A stretch of 64,000 bases of DNA from Eutreptiella sp. 'Long Island Sound 2002' (GCA_964036045.1 OZ038382.1:143790961-143854960); one strand, 5' to 3'; counted from the first letter of the stretch, positions 11,937-24,629 are shown. Made by a program: numbers and translations. The notes: generated by a model not told the origin, from the letters alone.

Positions 11937-13535
11937 GGTGCATTTGGCAAGATTAGCGACACAGGGTGCAAATAGCATAAAATTGACAAATTCAGAACTC
12001 GGGCCTATTGTATCGGATTTTGACGACATTAAGGGCAATTTTGGTCAATTTGGAAGTGTTCCTCTTTTTTTTGAGCTTGCAAGGGCGGCTGCGTTCGCTA
12101 AAAACCGTCAAATCGAAAAGCGGTGCTAAAACAAAATGACAGCAGTTTTTCAATTGTACAGCAAGACGGAGCTTTTCGATTCATTTATAAATCTGGTCTT
12201 AGATCGAAATGTCGTGCACCGTAGCCGGAATTCCCTTTGGACAGTCAAAATGAAAGATTGCAAATGCCGGCGACTGCGAAATGCACGCGTGCACAGCAAA
12301 TAAATAATATGGCAAACAGATTTCTTGAGATTTGGGGCCTGTGGCTTATATATAGTGTTGTTCGGCACCACAACTTTGCTAGTGCACCTTTGAATCGCAT
12401 CCCTAGCTTATATGGAATTAGTGGATGCTGGTAAAGAAGTTGAAACCTTGTGAAGGTCCTAACTTTGCAAAACAGCCATGATTGATCCAAACAAATATGA
12501 CGGTGCGAATCAGCTCTCCGAGGCAGTCATTTAGAGGGGCTGCATCGTACACTTTTGAGGTATGTTTCGTTTCAGCGCGCGGATTGTATATAATGGCATA
12601 AGGACTGCTTTTAGTGGGGGGCGGGGCTCCATTCTCCGGCCCCCCAATTAAAAGCCCCCCATGGGGGGGGAGGTGAACTAGCCAGGCATGCATAGGTCAA
12701 AACGGGAACGGCGTTGGACGGATTGGCAACACCGAGGGTGCATTGGGCAAGATTAGCGATACAGGGTGCAAATAGCATAAAATTGACATATTCATAACTC
12801 GGGCCTATTGTATCAGATTTTGACGAAATCAAGGGCAATTTTGGTCAATTCGGGGGTGTTCTTTCCATTTCTCAGCTTGAAAAGGCGGCTGAGGGCGCTG
12901 AAAACCGTCAAATCGAAAAGCGGTGCTAAAACAAAACGACGGCGGTTTCTCGATTCAACAGCAACACGAGGCTTTTAGAATCATTTATAAATCTGGTCTT
13001 AGATCGAAATTTTGTGCATTATAGCCCGATTTCACTTTGGACAGTCAAAATGAAAGATCGCAAATGCCGGCGACTGCAAAATGCACGCGTGCACAGCAAA
13101 TATATAATATGTCAAATAGATTTCTTGAGATTTGGGGCCTGTGGTTTATATATAGTGTTGTTCGGCACCTCAACTTTGCTGGTGCACCTTGAAATCGCAT
13201 CCCTAGCTTATATGGAATTAGTGGATGCTGGTAAAGAAGTTAAAACCTTGTAAAGGTCCTAACTTTGCAAAACAGCCATGATCAATCGAAACAAATATGA
13301 CGGCGCAAATCAGCTCTTTGAGGCAGTCATTTAGAGGGGCTGCATCGTACACTTTTGGGATATGTTTCATTTCGGCGTGAGGATTGTATATAATGGCATA
13401 AGGACTGCTTTTTAAGGGGGGCGGGGCCCCATTCGCCGGCCCCCCAATTAAAAGCCCCCCATGGGGGGGGAGGTGAACTAGCCAGGCATGCATAGGTCAA
13501 AACGGGAACGGCGTTGGACAGATTGGCAACACCGT
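11937..13535. repeat. Two tandem copies of an about 800-bp unit
   Basis: The unit at 11937-12735 is repeated at 12737-13535 with high similarity. Landmarks present in both are GGGTGCAAATAGCATAAAAT, GGGCAATTTTGGTCAATT, TTATATATAGTGTTGTTCGG and a GC-rich inverted region around CCCCCCATGGGGGG. The unit ends in sequence resembling the 377-bp repeats that follow, which suggests expansion of an original repeat by an inserted block. Confidence 0.75.
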
Positions 13536-13559
13536 GGTGCGCCACGCTCGTGAACCACC

Positions 13560-14420
13560 ATATCCACGAACACAGCAGAAAACCGGGACTCTACCATTAC
13601 GGACCCGACCCAACCAACATTAACCAACTACACTACAATACACTTGGACAAACCAAGACGCAACTAACCAGCAACAGAACGTACGTGCCGACTACACAAA
13701 CAACATCTGGCTATACGACCACCGGCAGCAGCGCGATGGAACCCACGCCAGCCAAGCCGACCATGAGGCGGCCAAGACAACCTTGCAACGACCACACCGC
13801 AGCTGCAGCTGCGACCTACCCGTCAACAGACCACACGCAAGCCGGCCAATATTGAACCAGCAAGGCGTGCACGGGTCAAAACAAAAACAGCCTCCAACGG
13901 GTTGCCCACACCATGGTGCGCCACGTCCGCCGACGACCATACCCACAAACAAAACGGAACATCGTGACTCTACTATCACGCAACCGACCAACTAACATTA
14001 ACAAAATACACTACACTACACTTGGACAAAACAAAATGCCACTAACCAGCAAAGAAACAGACGTGCCGGCTACGCAAACAACATCCGGCTATAAGACCAA
14101 CGGCAGCAGCGCGACGGAACGCACGCCAACCAAGCCGACCATGGGGCAGCCAAGACAACCGTGCACCAGCCACACCGCAGCTGCAGCCGCGACCTGACCG
14201 TCAACAGACCACACGCAAGCCGGCCAACGTTGAACCAGCCAGGCGTGCACGGGTCGGAACGGGAACGGTGTCCCACGCGTTGACCACACCATGATGCCCC
14301 ACGTCTGCCAACGACCGTACCCACGAACAAAACAGAACATCGTGACTCTACCATCACGCAACAGACCAACCAACATTAACAAAAAAAACCGCAACTCTAC
14401 CATACGACCAGCCAACCAAC
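13560..14420. repeat. About 377-bp tandem repeat, two full units and a partial
   Basis: ACCAACATTAAC recurs at about 13611, 13993 and 14372, and each full unit also carries CCACACCGCAGCTGCAGC and ACCACACGCAAGCCGGCC. A partial related unit sits at 11427-11535, before the 800-bp units. Together these form the tandem 5' body of the insertion. Confidence 0.7.
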
Positions 14421-14891
14421 CACAACAACCTACTTGGAACCCCCGGCCCCCCGGGAGAGCGCAAACTCGACCGAGTCAGGAGGCGTGACTGTGCGCCACG
14501 GCATGCGAGTCCCGTAGCACGTGTTTCTTCAAGTGGCCTCACGCGTACTGAAAACCAACCCAGGTGGGGGTGCCTGCAGGACAGGGCCCTTGGCCAGGCT
14601 CCCGGCGCCTGGGCCCCAGAATCCGAAGGTTGATGAGGATGAGCGATGGGACCCTCCCCCACGTATCATCCGCCCGAAGGAGAGGAATGTGAGACTTCGG
14701 TTCGAACATGGGTTACCTCTCTGGGCAGGACCCGCTGTAGGGTACTGCTCGTGGCGACCGCACCCTTCCCCCATGTGGGGGAGCCGCTTTGTGGGGGCAC
14801 GTGCAGTAGGGCCGTGGGTGGGTGAGCAAAAGCCCCTTGGTAAGACCCCCTTGGGGGCAGCCCCAGTACCGAGATGACCTACCTACCTACC

Positions 14892-15330
14892 TTTCTCCCA
14901 GGGCAGGGCAAATACCAATCTGCATTGAATTTTCTGGCCCACAAATGCCTGTTTCTAACCCTCAAGACACTGTTCTCTGCCCGTGATCTCGGGCGACGAC
15001 TGTTGCCGTCGCCTGCGCTTCTGTGAAATTTTGAGAGTATATTTCTTGATATTTTAAGGATTTAATTGTTTTAGGTATAGAAATATTAATTTCAAGAATA
15101 TCCGCATCGTACGGTACTAAGCCGTCATGCATCCGTGAGGGTCAATTTTAGCGTTGGAGGGTTAGTTGTAGATTTGTTTAAAATTGCCTAAGCGTTTTGG
15201 ATTTCCATCATACGCACACATTGTAGCACAGGAGTCGGACGGCCCACCGCCGACGGAATGCGAATAGGTAGCGCTCATCCTCATCCTGACCCTACACAGC
15301 TGGATGTGGAAGCACACAATTACCTTTCAC
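14892..15330. repeat. Dispersed repeat E, copy 2, right part
   Basis: Continues repeat E2 after the insertion and matches 4205-4645. It ends where the LINE-like coding sequence begins. Confidence 0.65.
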
Positions 15331-16378
15331 GACAAAACGGGCCCACCCTATTCACGCACTGCAACGTGCAGACCCACCACGGCATCCACGGGTGAGGTCC
15401 ACTTGGACTGGACCCTTGGACGAGGCAACAAAGAATACACTGTGGCACACACGGTACGCCACGAAAATGTACCAATGCAGGCGGAGGACCTGGAACAAAA
15501 CGAAACCCAGCCTCCTAGACCAACACCCCAACATTGAACGCTGTACAAACTCCAGGCCCATGCCCGCACCCTAGCGGATCACAGCTCCAGCGATACGCGG
15601 ACGTCACATACATGGAGCGGATGTTGCAGGACTGGCCAAAGTACGAGACGGAGGTGCTGGAGGGGCCCACAGGACCACCAGGGACCACATCCCCCACAAC
15701 GTGGGACGACCTGGTGCCCGAAGGGGGCATCAGTGCGCTGGCCAAGATCATTCAGAACAAGGCGCCAAAGCACCCGGGCGACGACAACCACGACCCCGCT
15801 ATCGTGAACGCCATCCTGGCCTACCACAGCTGAACCACCGAGCAACGTCACCACCTCCATTCAGCATCCAACGACCCACGCGAGTGGCACCCCATTGGGG
15901 CCCCCGCACTGGAGGTTTATCTCCACGGTGATGCAGCCACAGGTGCACATTCGATCACGGGGTCCAGACTGGCAACACCGCAACCGATACCGGAGCCGCA
16001 CATACCCCTCAGCCCGCCACGACCCCAACCCACAACCAGAGACGAATCCTCGCTGAGGGATCACCACCTGCCAGTCCAGAAAGACGCCAAACCTACCACC
16101 ACAGTCCAACACAGGCCGAACCTCCTCACCACACACCACGTCCCAGACAAACTACCAGCTGCCATGTGAAGGAAACCACGCCTGCAGCATAGCGTATACG
16201 TGGAGGTTACCGACAGGCACCATAGACTGGAATGAGATCCTGCCTTGGGTAACCACGATACAAGCCATCCACCTCATCGCAACAGAACACATAAAACTGC
16301 CACCAGCTGACCCCCCTCTTCATCACCATCCAGGGCACGGCGACCATCGAAGACGTAGCCCTCGGGAACAACGACCAA

Positions 16379-17209
16379 ATGTCCCAAGCAGGACCCACGC
16401 AGGCCATCTGGGTGACAACACCCACGGACGCCGACATTGCCATCGACCCAGACCCACAATGGGCGGCCATCCACTGTACCGTAAAAGGTGCTGAAGGCCA
16501 CCCAAAGACGAGCGACTGGCGACAGCGATGGACCACAGAGGTGGACCACCTAAGCGCTGTCACCCTCGACAACGCATTCACCCCACAAACCATGGAACCC
16601 GGGAATCGAGCCACCCAAACATACCTCAGCACCGCCAAGCATACAGTCTGGCACTACCCGACCACCAGACACCCGGAAGCGGTGTCTGAAATCAAGGAGG
16701 CATTCTCCCTAGACCTCCCGGACACCCACAAAGCCCACAAACCGGGGGCAGTCACCACATACTGGAGCTTCCCGACGGCCGCCGGCATGGTTCCCCAGTT
16801 GGCCGAACCCGCCTTACCGCCCTCCGTCACAGCGCTCGCCGAAGCGGTTCAAGCCATGGCACACAGGGAAGGGGCCCCATTGGAGTGGACGCCGAACACC
16901 CTGGTGGAGCAACGAGTTCACGACAACACCTACAAGGCGCAGCAAACAGGGCGCCAAATACACCCGCCACTGTGGGACAAAGACAGCAACCTTCACCCCC
17001 ACAGCCCGTGGACGTTGCACTTCATCCTCGAGGACCACAGCCCAAACCAAAAGGGAAAGGAAGTACTGCTCACCCACAGTCTGGCGCACACGCACCTCCA
17101 GTACACTGTCCCCACCTCAAATGCCGTCGTGACTTACGGCACGACTCAGCAGTCCACCTACCGACTACGCCCTGACACCGAGGGCACAGCCTACAGAGTA
17201 TATACCTGA
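16379..17209 (+). pseudogene. LINE upstream open region, first part
   Basis: A 276-residue frame, acidic to neutral and rich in Thr, His and Pro, ends at TGA but stays open in the same frame afterwards (17210-18067). No zinc knuckle or coiled coil is visible, so it is only by position that it could be the ORF1 or the amino-terminal part of the LINE protein. The segment with WTPNTLVEQRVH resembles WQPNTLAEWRIH near 22890, in the C-terminal part of the same element. It could also be an unrelated captured gene. Confidence 0.35.
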
Positions 17210-18191
17210 ACACAGTACAACGACCTGCCCGGCCCCGCATGGCATCAAAACCCAACCTGGCACCAACCCCGTCACAGAAAACACGCACCCAGACAAGGTT
17301 ATGCCAAAAAAACGGGAAACACCACTCAAGGTGGTGGAACCGCGCCCGCAAACATCCTGAACTCGGCCCTCTCGGTTGCCAGGATGCCCCTCATCCACAC
17401 AGGACACCCAACCTCTGACGACATCACCCACCGCAGAACGTGGGGCACCATCCGACGGGCCCTACACAACGACATCAACCGCAACCAAGCCACCTGGCTC
17501 GATCAGGGCTCCGTTACCATCCGAGCGGGAGGGTGGCTAAACAGCCGGAACCCCAAAAAGCTCCGCAGAGTAGCAGGGCCCTACATTCTGTACCCCGTAC
17601 CACACGGCAGGGATGGCCCCTGTCCAGGACTGCGGACTGGGAACCCCGCATGTGGACACCCGTGCCCCCACCTCTTTGTCCCAGCCGCTACCCCCACAGT
17701 CTGCACCGCTCCCAGGGATCTACCTAAACACAGTACCGGCAGCAAAAGCAGTATACCTGACGGCAGAAGACACCCTCAGCGAAGCGATACCCCTGCACCA
17801 GGTCCAACACATGGCGATGGGGCCGCCACTAACCGACACCAACAAGCCACGAAACCCACTGCAAGGACGCGGAGCACCAGAACCCCGGCCCAAAGACCCC
17901 AACGCCCCAGGTCCCGACAGGGCGCTGCTGTACCTCACGATGAAACCCGGGGCCCAGCTCCCGACGACCCTGGAAGGGGAAAAACACTTTATTGTCGAAG
18001 GCCACACGGACGAGGTCATCACCCCGGCGACCAACAGCTTGGCAGCAGTCAAGTACACATGGGATGACGCCGTTGGGCACCCAACGGAACGCAAAGACAG
18101 GATTCAGGAGAAGCAGGACACCCTGGCGCCGGAGCTTATGGATCAACTGGTCCAACACACCAGCCCACCAGACCAACATGTGCCATGAACT

Positions 18192-19568
18192 GTGCTGAAG
18201 GTCACGGACTGGACAGTCCTGGACCACATCTCAGACACCCCTACGAATACCCTGAGGTGCCACCAGCACACCTGGTCGGTCACACAGTTGGATGGAAAGG
18301 GCACCGCGACCAGAGTACAGACTTACACACCGGAGACGCGGACAGCCACACCCACTGGCACTAGGGGGCCATTTCAGACACTCCACCAACCACACCAACC
18401 ACCGACTGGCACACTGGCGGGCACTCAAAACGGCTATGCACTGGACAGTGGATGCCCGGGCCACCAACACGACACTCCGCACCACGTGGCTCCCACTGGC
18501 CCACTACGTGGCGGCCTACGTGCGCAGGCATGGGATGACAAAGACACAACGCTGGGTATCATGGGTCTAGGACACGGAACAGACTCTCATGCTCAGCACC
18601 GCCAGCCTGCAAACCCAAGCCAACATGATGCGGGGCATGCACCGGCCCAGGGAAGCCCCAAGCCAGCCCCCCAGCCAACACCAGAAGCCGTGCGGCCCAA
18701 GCCACAACCCGAACCGGAGGGGGCGGGGGCACTGGCCCGGCGGGCCAAACAGCCTAGGCCGGCGCGGAAAGTAGCGCTGCCCACACCCAAGCCCAAACGA
18801 AAGCCCCACACCTGCCCGTACTTCTCATCCGACGAAGGCAAAGCCATGCACCCCGAGTACCCTGATGGAGCGGAAGTACATGGGGTCTGTGTCTGTTCGC
18901 TGAAGGGGTAGCCCAAAACATGGGTTTGGCTCCAGGGCACGGTGAAGTGCAGACTGGCGACACCGGGCAAACACGGCTACCTAAAGCTGAAAATCGGGTG
19001 GCGACCTTTACCGGAATGGGCCGTGACAGCGACCACATCCGACTTTGAGCTGTGGGACCACAGACTGTTCCCGTAGTGCCCACTGCAGCTCCGCACACCA
19101 GAGAACCAAGTAGCACCAGGGACGGTCTGGACGGGGTACATACCGGAGGCCTGGCTGGAGGAGCCTGACATCCCCGGGGAACAACAAGTGGCAATGGCCC
19201 TCGCTCACAAACTATGCCTGGGACAATGACTCCCGGCCCAACATACGCAACGGGATACAACCACCGCCAAAGCACCTGCTGACAAGGTCACAGCCGCACT
19301 CGTCACCCTGATGTCCCTGAACGAACCAGGAGTCCCATACGACACGGCCAATGCCTCGGACTTTCAAGACACCCCTATCACGGCAGGATGTGACCCCGAC
19401 GCCATGCTATGGCAGGAGAAAGCGCTCAAGACCCGCACAGACACCCCAAACCTCACCCTGATCCTCAACAGAACGGGGTATCAATACCAGACCACCTTGG
19501 TTCAGAGGCGTACCTATCTCCCACAAGCGCAAGGTTCACGTCCAGGTCCACCAACACCTAGGCATTGA
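18192..19568 (+). pseudogene. LINE upstream open region, second part, interrupted by two UAG and one UGA
   Basis: One frame runs from about 18192 to 19568 with in-frame TAG at 18909 and 19074 and TGA at 19227. Between the stops the frame is fully open and protein-like (for example KTWVWLQGTVKCRL). A possible Cys/His cluster lies before the first TAG (HTCPYFSSDEGKAMHPEY). The frame shifts before the endonuclease. No family could be named. The pattern is compatible with decay, although the two TAGs are of interest for the UAG question discussed in the findings. Confidence 0.35.
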
Positions 19569-19569
19569 G

Positions 19570-20000
19570 GGCTGCCTGGCGGCATAAGAACTCGTGGGCC
19601 GAACCTGCCAACTCAATGTAATCAACGTGCATGTCCCATTCGGCGACGCCACAGACACATTCCCGATGCACCTCATTGAGGCCAACCGGCAGCTGGCCTT
19701 GACGGGGCCCACATTCATCATAGGAGACTTCAATGCCGCCCCTACAATGGACGACCACGGGGGAGGACCTACCGGAGGATACAGCCGTAACAATGGCCAT
19801 GCAGCACCTGGACCTGCAAGACCTCACGGCCTCCCTACAGAGCCAGGCCTCGCACCGACCCCCACAGCCGGGCTCGACAGATTCGGGCATCGACCTATGC
19901 TATGCGGACCAGACACACGTGGAGGTGACACTGACGAGTTACCACAAGCTGCCGTCCAAGGCCACCGGGCAACGCCCACTAGAGGTACAGCTCAAGGTGC
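19570..20000 (+). pseudogene. LINE endonuclease (APE-like) segment
   Basis: The segment NVINVHVPFGD, then TGPTFIIGDFNAAP about 40 residues later, matches the conserved blocks of apurinic/apyrimidinic-type LINE endonucleases, which nick target DNA to prime reverse transcription. The GDFN motif includes the Asp and Asn expected in the active site. Just downstream, in another frame, SGIDLCYAD matches the late S-x-IDxxxxS/D block of the same domain. A TAA lies in frame upstream, at about 19585. The segment is split over two frames, so the domain is not intact. Confidence 0.6.
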
Positions 20001-21406
20001 TGCAGGTCCCCCCGACCCCCTCGGACAATGTGGACCAGGACGCACAACCCCCCATCAGCTGCCCAGATGAACACGACACACTAAAGTGGGTGGCATACTA
20101 CTGCACTGTGGACCGCATCCTCGGCCACCAGATCGACCCGGACCTGAACCTCGCCATGAGGCAAGCGGCGGCGTCTGAGTTCCACGGGGGAGTGCACCAT
20201 GAACAGGAGACTACGACCCCGCACCGGGACCTACGCTCTATGGTCAATGCCATATGGTGTGATAAGCGGGACCTACATACGGTAATCCACTCCCACGACA
20301 CACACACCCAACAAAAGGCCCACCGCATTGCGGCGCGGCTAGAAACCAGACGGCGGCACCTCAGGGAGTGGCACGAGTGTCAGGCAAAGAACCTAGCACA
20401 GGAACCACAAAGGTACCTCCAAAGCTCCAAGCCAGACAAATCCCTGAAGCACGTGGACAAGATCTTGGGAGAGACGGGCCACCGAGGCATCAGAGTGGTA
20501 CGTCTTCAGGACGGCACGGTAAGCAACGACCCCGAGGTGGTCATCGCGGAGGTGTTAAACAGCTTCAAGCGCCGGCACAATGCAGAGCACAGAGAGTTAT
20601 CCGACTATACCGAGAACCTGATACCACACCTGCCAAAACTATACAACCGGACACAACGACGCGACATACACCGCACCCCGTTCACCATGCGGGAGCTGGA
20701 TGAGGTTTTGCACAACCTGAAGCCTGGGAGAACCCCAGGAGTGGATGGCCTACCTGCTGAAGTCTACTGCAGACTCCCTGTCAACCTGAAGAGGCACCTT
20801 GCGGCACGCCTCTGGGACATAACCATAGGGAGGACGGACATACCACCGGGCTGGGCAAACCTAGTACACCTTTTGTACAAGAAACGTGACTGGGCAAACC
20901 CGGACAATTGGAGGCCCATCGTGTGCCTCACTACGGAGGCGAAGCTTATCTGGATGCTCATCCTGAGACAGGTAGCCCCAGTGGTGTACCTGGCCATCCC
21001 ACCCACGATGTGGGGAGCAATACCAGGACGCTCACCACTGGAAGCAGTCTTTATGCAGGACGCGGTGGTGGATATGGACCCCATCAGCCTCATCATCACA
21101 TCCCTGGAAGTCAAGGGGGCATTTCCCAACACCCCACGTCGCCTTCTGCGCGCCATCTGGGAGCACATGGGATTTCCTTTTCAAGGCTTTCTGCAAGCGT
21201 ACCTCGCCACCCGCCTGTACGCGGTGCAAACCGATGTAGGCACAATCCCATGGACCCAACGACCACAGGGGGGTCCAACAAGGAGGCACGGAGGGCCCAT
21301 TCCCATTCTTGTTCGTCACCATCCCGCTGGCCTTCTACATACAACGCACCTACCGCGATGCGGCACCATACCTCCTATGGACCACGCTACTGGCATTCGC
21401 AGATGA
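19733..21406 (+). pseudogene. LINE reverse transcriptase, amino-terminal two thirds
   Basis: A 557-codon frame holds the linker and the finger/palm blocks of a non-LTR reverse transcriptase. The diagnostic stretch is LKPGRTPGVDGLPAEVY (near residue 330, block 1), followed by YKKRDWANPDNWRPIVCLTT (block 2), and GRSPLEAVFMQDAVV. The block usually reading DxxKAFD is present as SLEVKGAFPN, so the first catalytic Asp seems lost. After about 21275 the meaningful frame moves to the one starting near 21290. It would copy the element RNA at the nicked target if intact. Confidence 0.75.
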
Positions 21407-21686
21407 CATGGCGGTAGTTACCGCCACCACCTGCCAACCCCTACGGGACGCCCCAGACAACACAAGAGCCAACAAGGTGCTCCACGATCTTACCAGCTAC
21501 TTCGAAAACTACCGGCTCCTGGTACACAACGTCAAGTCAGCCACCATGGTACACAATGCGCCACCCCCACCTCTCCTCCCCGGTGATACACACATGACCC
21601 TGGCGAATAATCCCACCTACCTGGGGATTCAACAGGCGGCCACAGCGGAGGGGTCACTCTGCCACCCAACCTGGAACGCCAATTAA
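21290..21686 (+). pseudogene. LINE reverse transcriptase, catalytic FADD block
   Basis: The frame continues the preceding domain after a frameshift. LLAFADDMAVV matches the Y/F-ADD catalytic motif of reverse transcriptases, with both Asp residues present, followed by a thumb-like stretch (LTSYFENYRLLVHNVKSATMV) and NNPTYLGI, the usual post-catalytic L-G block. It ends at a TAA and is followed by a further frame. Confidence 0.75.
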
Positions 21687-21754
21687 CACGCACCCTCGTC
21701 ATCGCACGCATAGCCGCACTGTCCACGCAGGCCCTGGTTTACTTCCTACAAGCC

Positions 21755-22111
21755 GTGCTCAATGCGGCCATTGGATTCCAGGCCCTGCACCTGACACACC
21801 CCAAACACATGCTAAAAGGGGCTATCACCACGGTACGACGTGCATGGGCCATCCAAGGCCACCGGCCCACGGCCCTCCCCGCCAAGGTCCGCGCAGCATC
21901 GGCGCCGTACTATGGGGACAGCACCAACCGACTGGTCCTCAGTGGGTACACCGCGCACACCGAAACCCACCTACACCGCCTCATGCACAACCAAGAACCA
22001 GAACTGCAAGTAGTCTGCACACTAACACTACAGGAAGCTCAACACCACCGCAACACGTGTCCCCAGTACATACTCCACCAACGGGGCCTCCCCACCACGG
22101 TGGGAACATGA
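21755..22111 (+). pseudogene. LINE C-terminal segment after the reverse transcriptase
   Basis: A 118-residue frame with YFLQAVLNAAIGFQAL just around its start and KGAITTVRRAWAIQGH resembles the helical region found downstream of the thumb in LINE proteins (the reading YxxxxxLNxxxGF is typical). It stops at TGA; the coding signal continues in other frames to about 23300. Confidence 0.45.
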
Positions 22112-22533
22112 ATATGGAACCACCTGCAACTCCTGCTGCCGCACCACGGGCATGTCATTCAAAGGAACCACAGGTGCAAGGAGGCGGGCCCCATAGCCAT
22201 CCTGCACAATGATGTGGGCGGGGGACCAACAGAGGAAGCCACTATCCTGAACCAATCGGGCACCAGTGTACACCTCGCCAGAGTGACACCCAACCAAATG
22301 CGGGCCCTCGAGCGGGCAGGCACCCATCACGTCCCCTTCCTACAACACCCGACTGGCCCAACAAATCGGTTCTCGAAAACCACCTGCGCGCGGCAGCCGC
22401 CACAGCCGGTCGCCCACAACCCACCGATGGAGAAATCCGTGAAGCATACAATCTGTTCTGGAGCACTCACAAGCAGCCCTTACCACAGAGCCCCTGGAAA
22501 AGAAACCAGGCCCACCACCGACCGCCGGAACAG

Positions 22534-23298
22534 GTGGGATACGTTCCGGAGACCACAACACCGACAGTCTGGGTATTGGCGTATAACATCCTCAAAGTTA
22601 CCCTGCGGCCCGGCAAAGCACAGGGCACCTTATGGATGCTGCCCCCACCAGCGGCACGCAAGTTCAGCCCACTGCCGTTACCACAGGACGCACTGACAGG
22701 CATACCCACCACGTGCTGGCGATGGGGACCCCATGCACTGGCCACACCATGGCCCATCCTCCAACTGCTGGCGCACCACCACCACACACCGACGGCCCAT
22801 GCTACTCCGGAGCAACAACACTGTCTACACACGCACCTCGAGCCGCCCCTGGCAGATATGCTAGCCACGGTGACATGGCAGCCCAATACCCTGGCAGAGT
22901 GGCGGATCCACCGAGGGGCATTCAACACCAAGCACACCGCCCTCACCTACCCAGTACTGGCGAAACACCGCAGAACGACGCCACCAGCACCAACCGGACC
23001 GAGTGAACAACACAGGCCCCCCCACACAGCCCCGCAACCCCAGACCCAACCCCCCGGAAGTCCGATTGCAGCCCACGCGAGCTGTTCCTGCCCGCGGACG
23101 CTGACGTGCACGCCCTCCCACATTGCAGGAGCCCAGCCCAGCCGAACCCAGAAGGCACAGACTGCAGCCCCACGCCTTCCCCACGCACCGCTGCAGACCA
23201 GAACGGCCTTACGGGCCGCCAGGTCGCAGCTCGGCCCCTCCAGCAACCTGTCTGCAACCCGCAGCCCTAGGAGATGTCCTCCATCCTCCCGGCGGTAG
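22534..23298 (+). pseudogene. LINE distal open region
   Basis: A 254-residue frame at the 3' side of the element. It contains TWQPNTLAEWRIHRG, resembling a block in the upstream region at about 16885-16930. The rest is His/Pro/Thr-rich with no recognised fold. It could be the end of the LINE protein or non-coding C-rich sequence. Confidence 0.25.
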
Positions 23299-23395
23299 CA
23301 GCAGCGGAGGGCGCCGCAGCCCGCAAACCTGCCCCCGCCCGCATGGCGGCAGAACGCGCATCCCTGTATTGTGCTTGTACTTAGGGTGCACATAA

Positions 23396-24198
23396 AACCC
23401 TTTTGTCCTTTTCTTGCACTTCAGAATCAAATTGTTTTAAATGAATTTCTCGATTCCAATTCATTGACTTGGCAGGCATAAAGCAGGCAACAGCAAGAAG
23501 ACGAAATGGTGAGCGAGCGTTGAGCTGGACCAACTGGCTGGTCCAGTAATACGGGTTCAAGTGCCTAAATAACAAGAAAATTAGTGTATCAAAAACCTCT
23601 CATTAAAAAGGCAATAAAACCTTTCTTTTAGCCTTTATCTGGGTAGTCTATTGAGTCACAGGCACTGTCAACATTACGTAAAACACCATCGGCGACAGAA
23701 GACGGCAACAGTTGCGACAGGCCATCTGAAGCTTCGAAATAGCTTCAAGATAGCTTCTAATACATTAGAACCCTCTAAAATGCTATAAAACATGATTAAA
23801 TCACATTATAAGCATATGAAATGTGATGATTCATGTATGGCCACTAATGTATCCTAGATCTCTGCTCTCTGTAGTGTACCTAAGAGCAGTAGACTCTAGC
23901 AGTAAGCTATAGGCTTGAGATATAAGCCCAATATGAGCAAATATGCTAGTGCTCTAGGATGCTTCAGCTCTGGGACGTCTAGTGCAGATCCTCCAGAAAG
24001 CTTCTGATAGGCCCAAATGCCCCAACTTATTACACCCCCTTCCTAAGCTTCATGCACATTCACTGAGAATGTTCATGACAAGCTGATCATCTAACATATG
24101 GAGGGATATGGGCATAAGGCACGCTCATATTGATTGTTCTATGTGTTTATTGTAGTGTCTTAGTACCCCCTTCCTAAAGGTAAAGATATATCTCCACC
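23396..24198. other. Spacer between LINE remnant and transposon A
   Basis: AT-rich sequence without open frames of note. Short motifs such as CTTCGAAATAGCTTCAAGATAG form weak direct repeats at 23733-23770. No gene is supported. Confidence 0.4.
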
Positions 24199-24203
24199 TA
24201 AAA
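24199..24203. repeat. Target-site duplication of transposon A, left (TAAAA)
   Basis: TAAAA directly precedes the left terminal repeat and recurs at 30600-30604, directly after the right one. Confidence 0.8.
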
Positions 24204-24231
24204 CTTAGGCGGCTCAAGTTGCATAGTCAAG
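24204..24231 (+). repeat. Left terminal inverted repeat of A
   Basis: Starts CTTAGGCGGCTCAAGTTGCA. Complementary to 30572-30599, with one mismatch in the distal part. Confidence 0.85.
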
Positions 24232-24397
24232 AACGAAGGAAAAGGTAGGAAAATGACAGGTTTCCAAAGGCATCAAAAAATAGTTGTTTTGATGGATATT
24301 TTAAAACCGTCGCAAACAAGTATGGTGGAATAAATATTTCTATAAGAATGACCTGTCCCATGGGCGAGACAGGGAAAAGTATTGTTTGGTGACCATT

Positions 24398-24421
24398 CTT
24401 TGCGCGAGGCCTCGCGCAAAG
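24398..24421. promoter_or_regulatory. Palindrome site A1 (24 bp perfect)
   Basis: Core TGCGCGAGGCCTCGCGCA extended by CTT/AAG on the two sides. Left subterminal region. Confidence 0.8.
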
Positions 24422-24629
24422 ACGTTCATTTGTGTCAGAATAATGTGCTACAGCACGACACGTTAGGCAGGTTGTCGAAAAATGGAACCCTATCATATTT
24501 ATACACGTAACTTAGTACCATTATCGGGATTGCGTGATAGAGATGGATCTATTAACGAATAAACGGCAACAATGGTGTACCCAAGAATCTTGAAAAGTAT
24601 AAATGTTCCGGAACAAACTGCAGTTTCAA

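Larger units (their letters stand above)
11427..14891 (+). mobile_element. 3.5-kb repeat-rich insertion with 14-bp TSD and (ACCT)n tail
   Basis: Repeat E2 is split at exactly this place. TTTCTCCCAGGGCA occurs at 11413-11426 and again at 14892-14905, while copy E1 is continuous around 4205. The insertion ends in GATGACCTACCTACCTACC, directly before the second duplication, so it reads 5' to 3' on the plus strand. A 14-bp duplication and a short-tandem 3' tail point to target-primed reverse transcription. It holds internal tandem repeats and no convincing coding frame, so it is probably non-autonomous. Its last 500 bases share the CCGCTTTG motif with the minisatellite element tails. Confidence 0.6.
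15331..23395 (+). mobile_element. Decayed LINE-like (non-LTR) retroelement
   Basis: A GC-rich, C-biased plus-strand region whose consecutive frames read as one decayed retroelement. An upstream open region of unknown type (15.5-19.2 kb) is followed by an endonuclease segment (19.59-20.0 kb), a reverse transcriptase (20.3-21.7 kb) and a C-terminal extension (21.75-23.3 kb). Frames change several times and stops of all three types interrupt them, so the copy is not autonomous. Exact ends are uncertain: no tail or target duplication was found. The left edge is set where similarity to repeat E stops. Confidence 0.6.
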
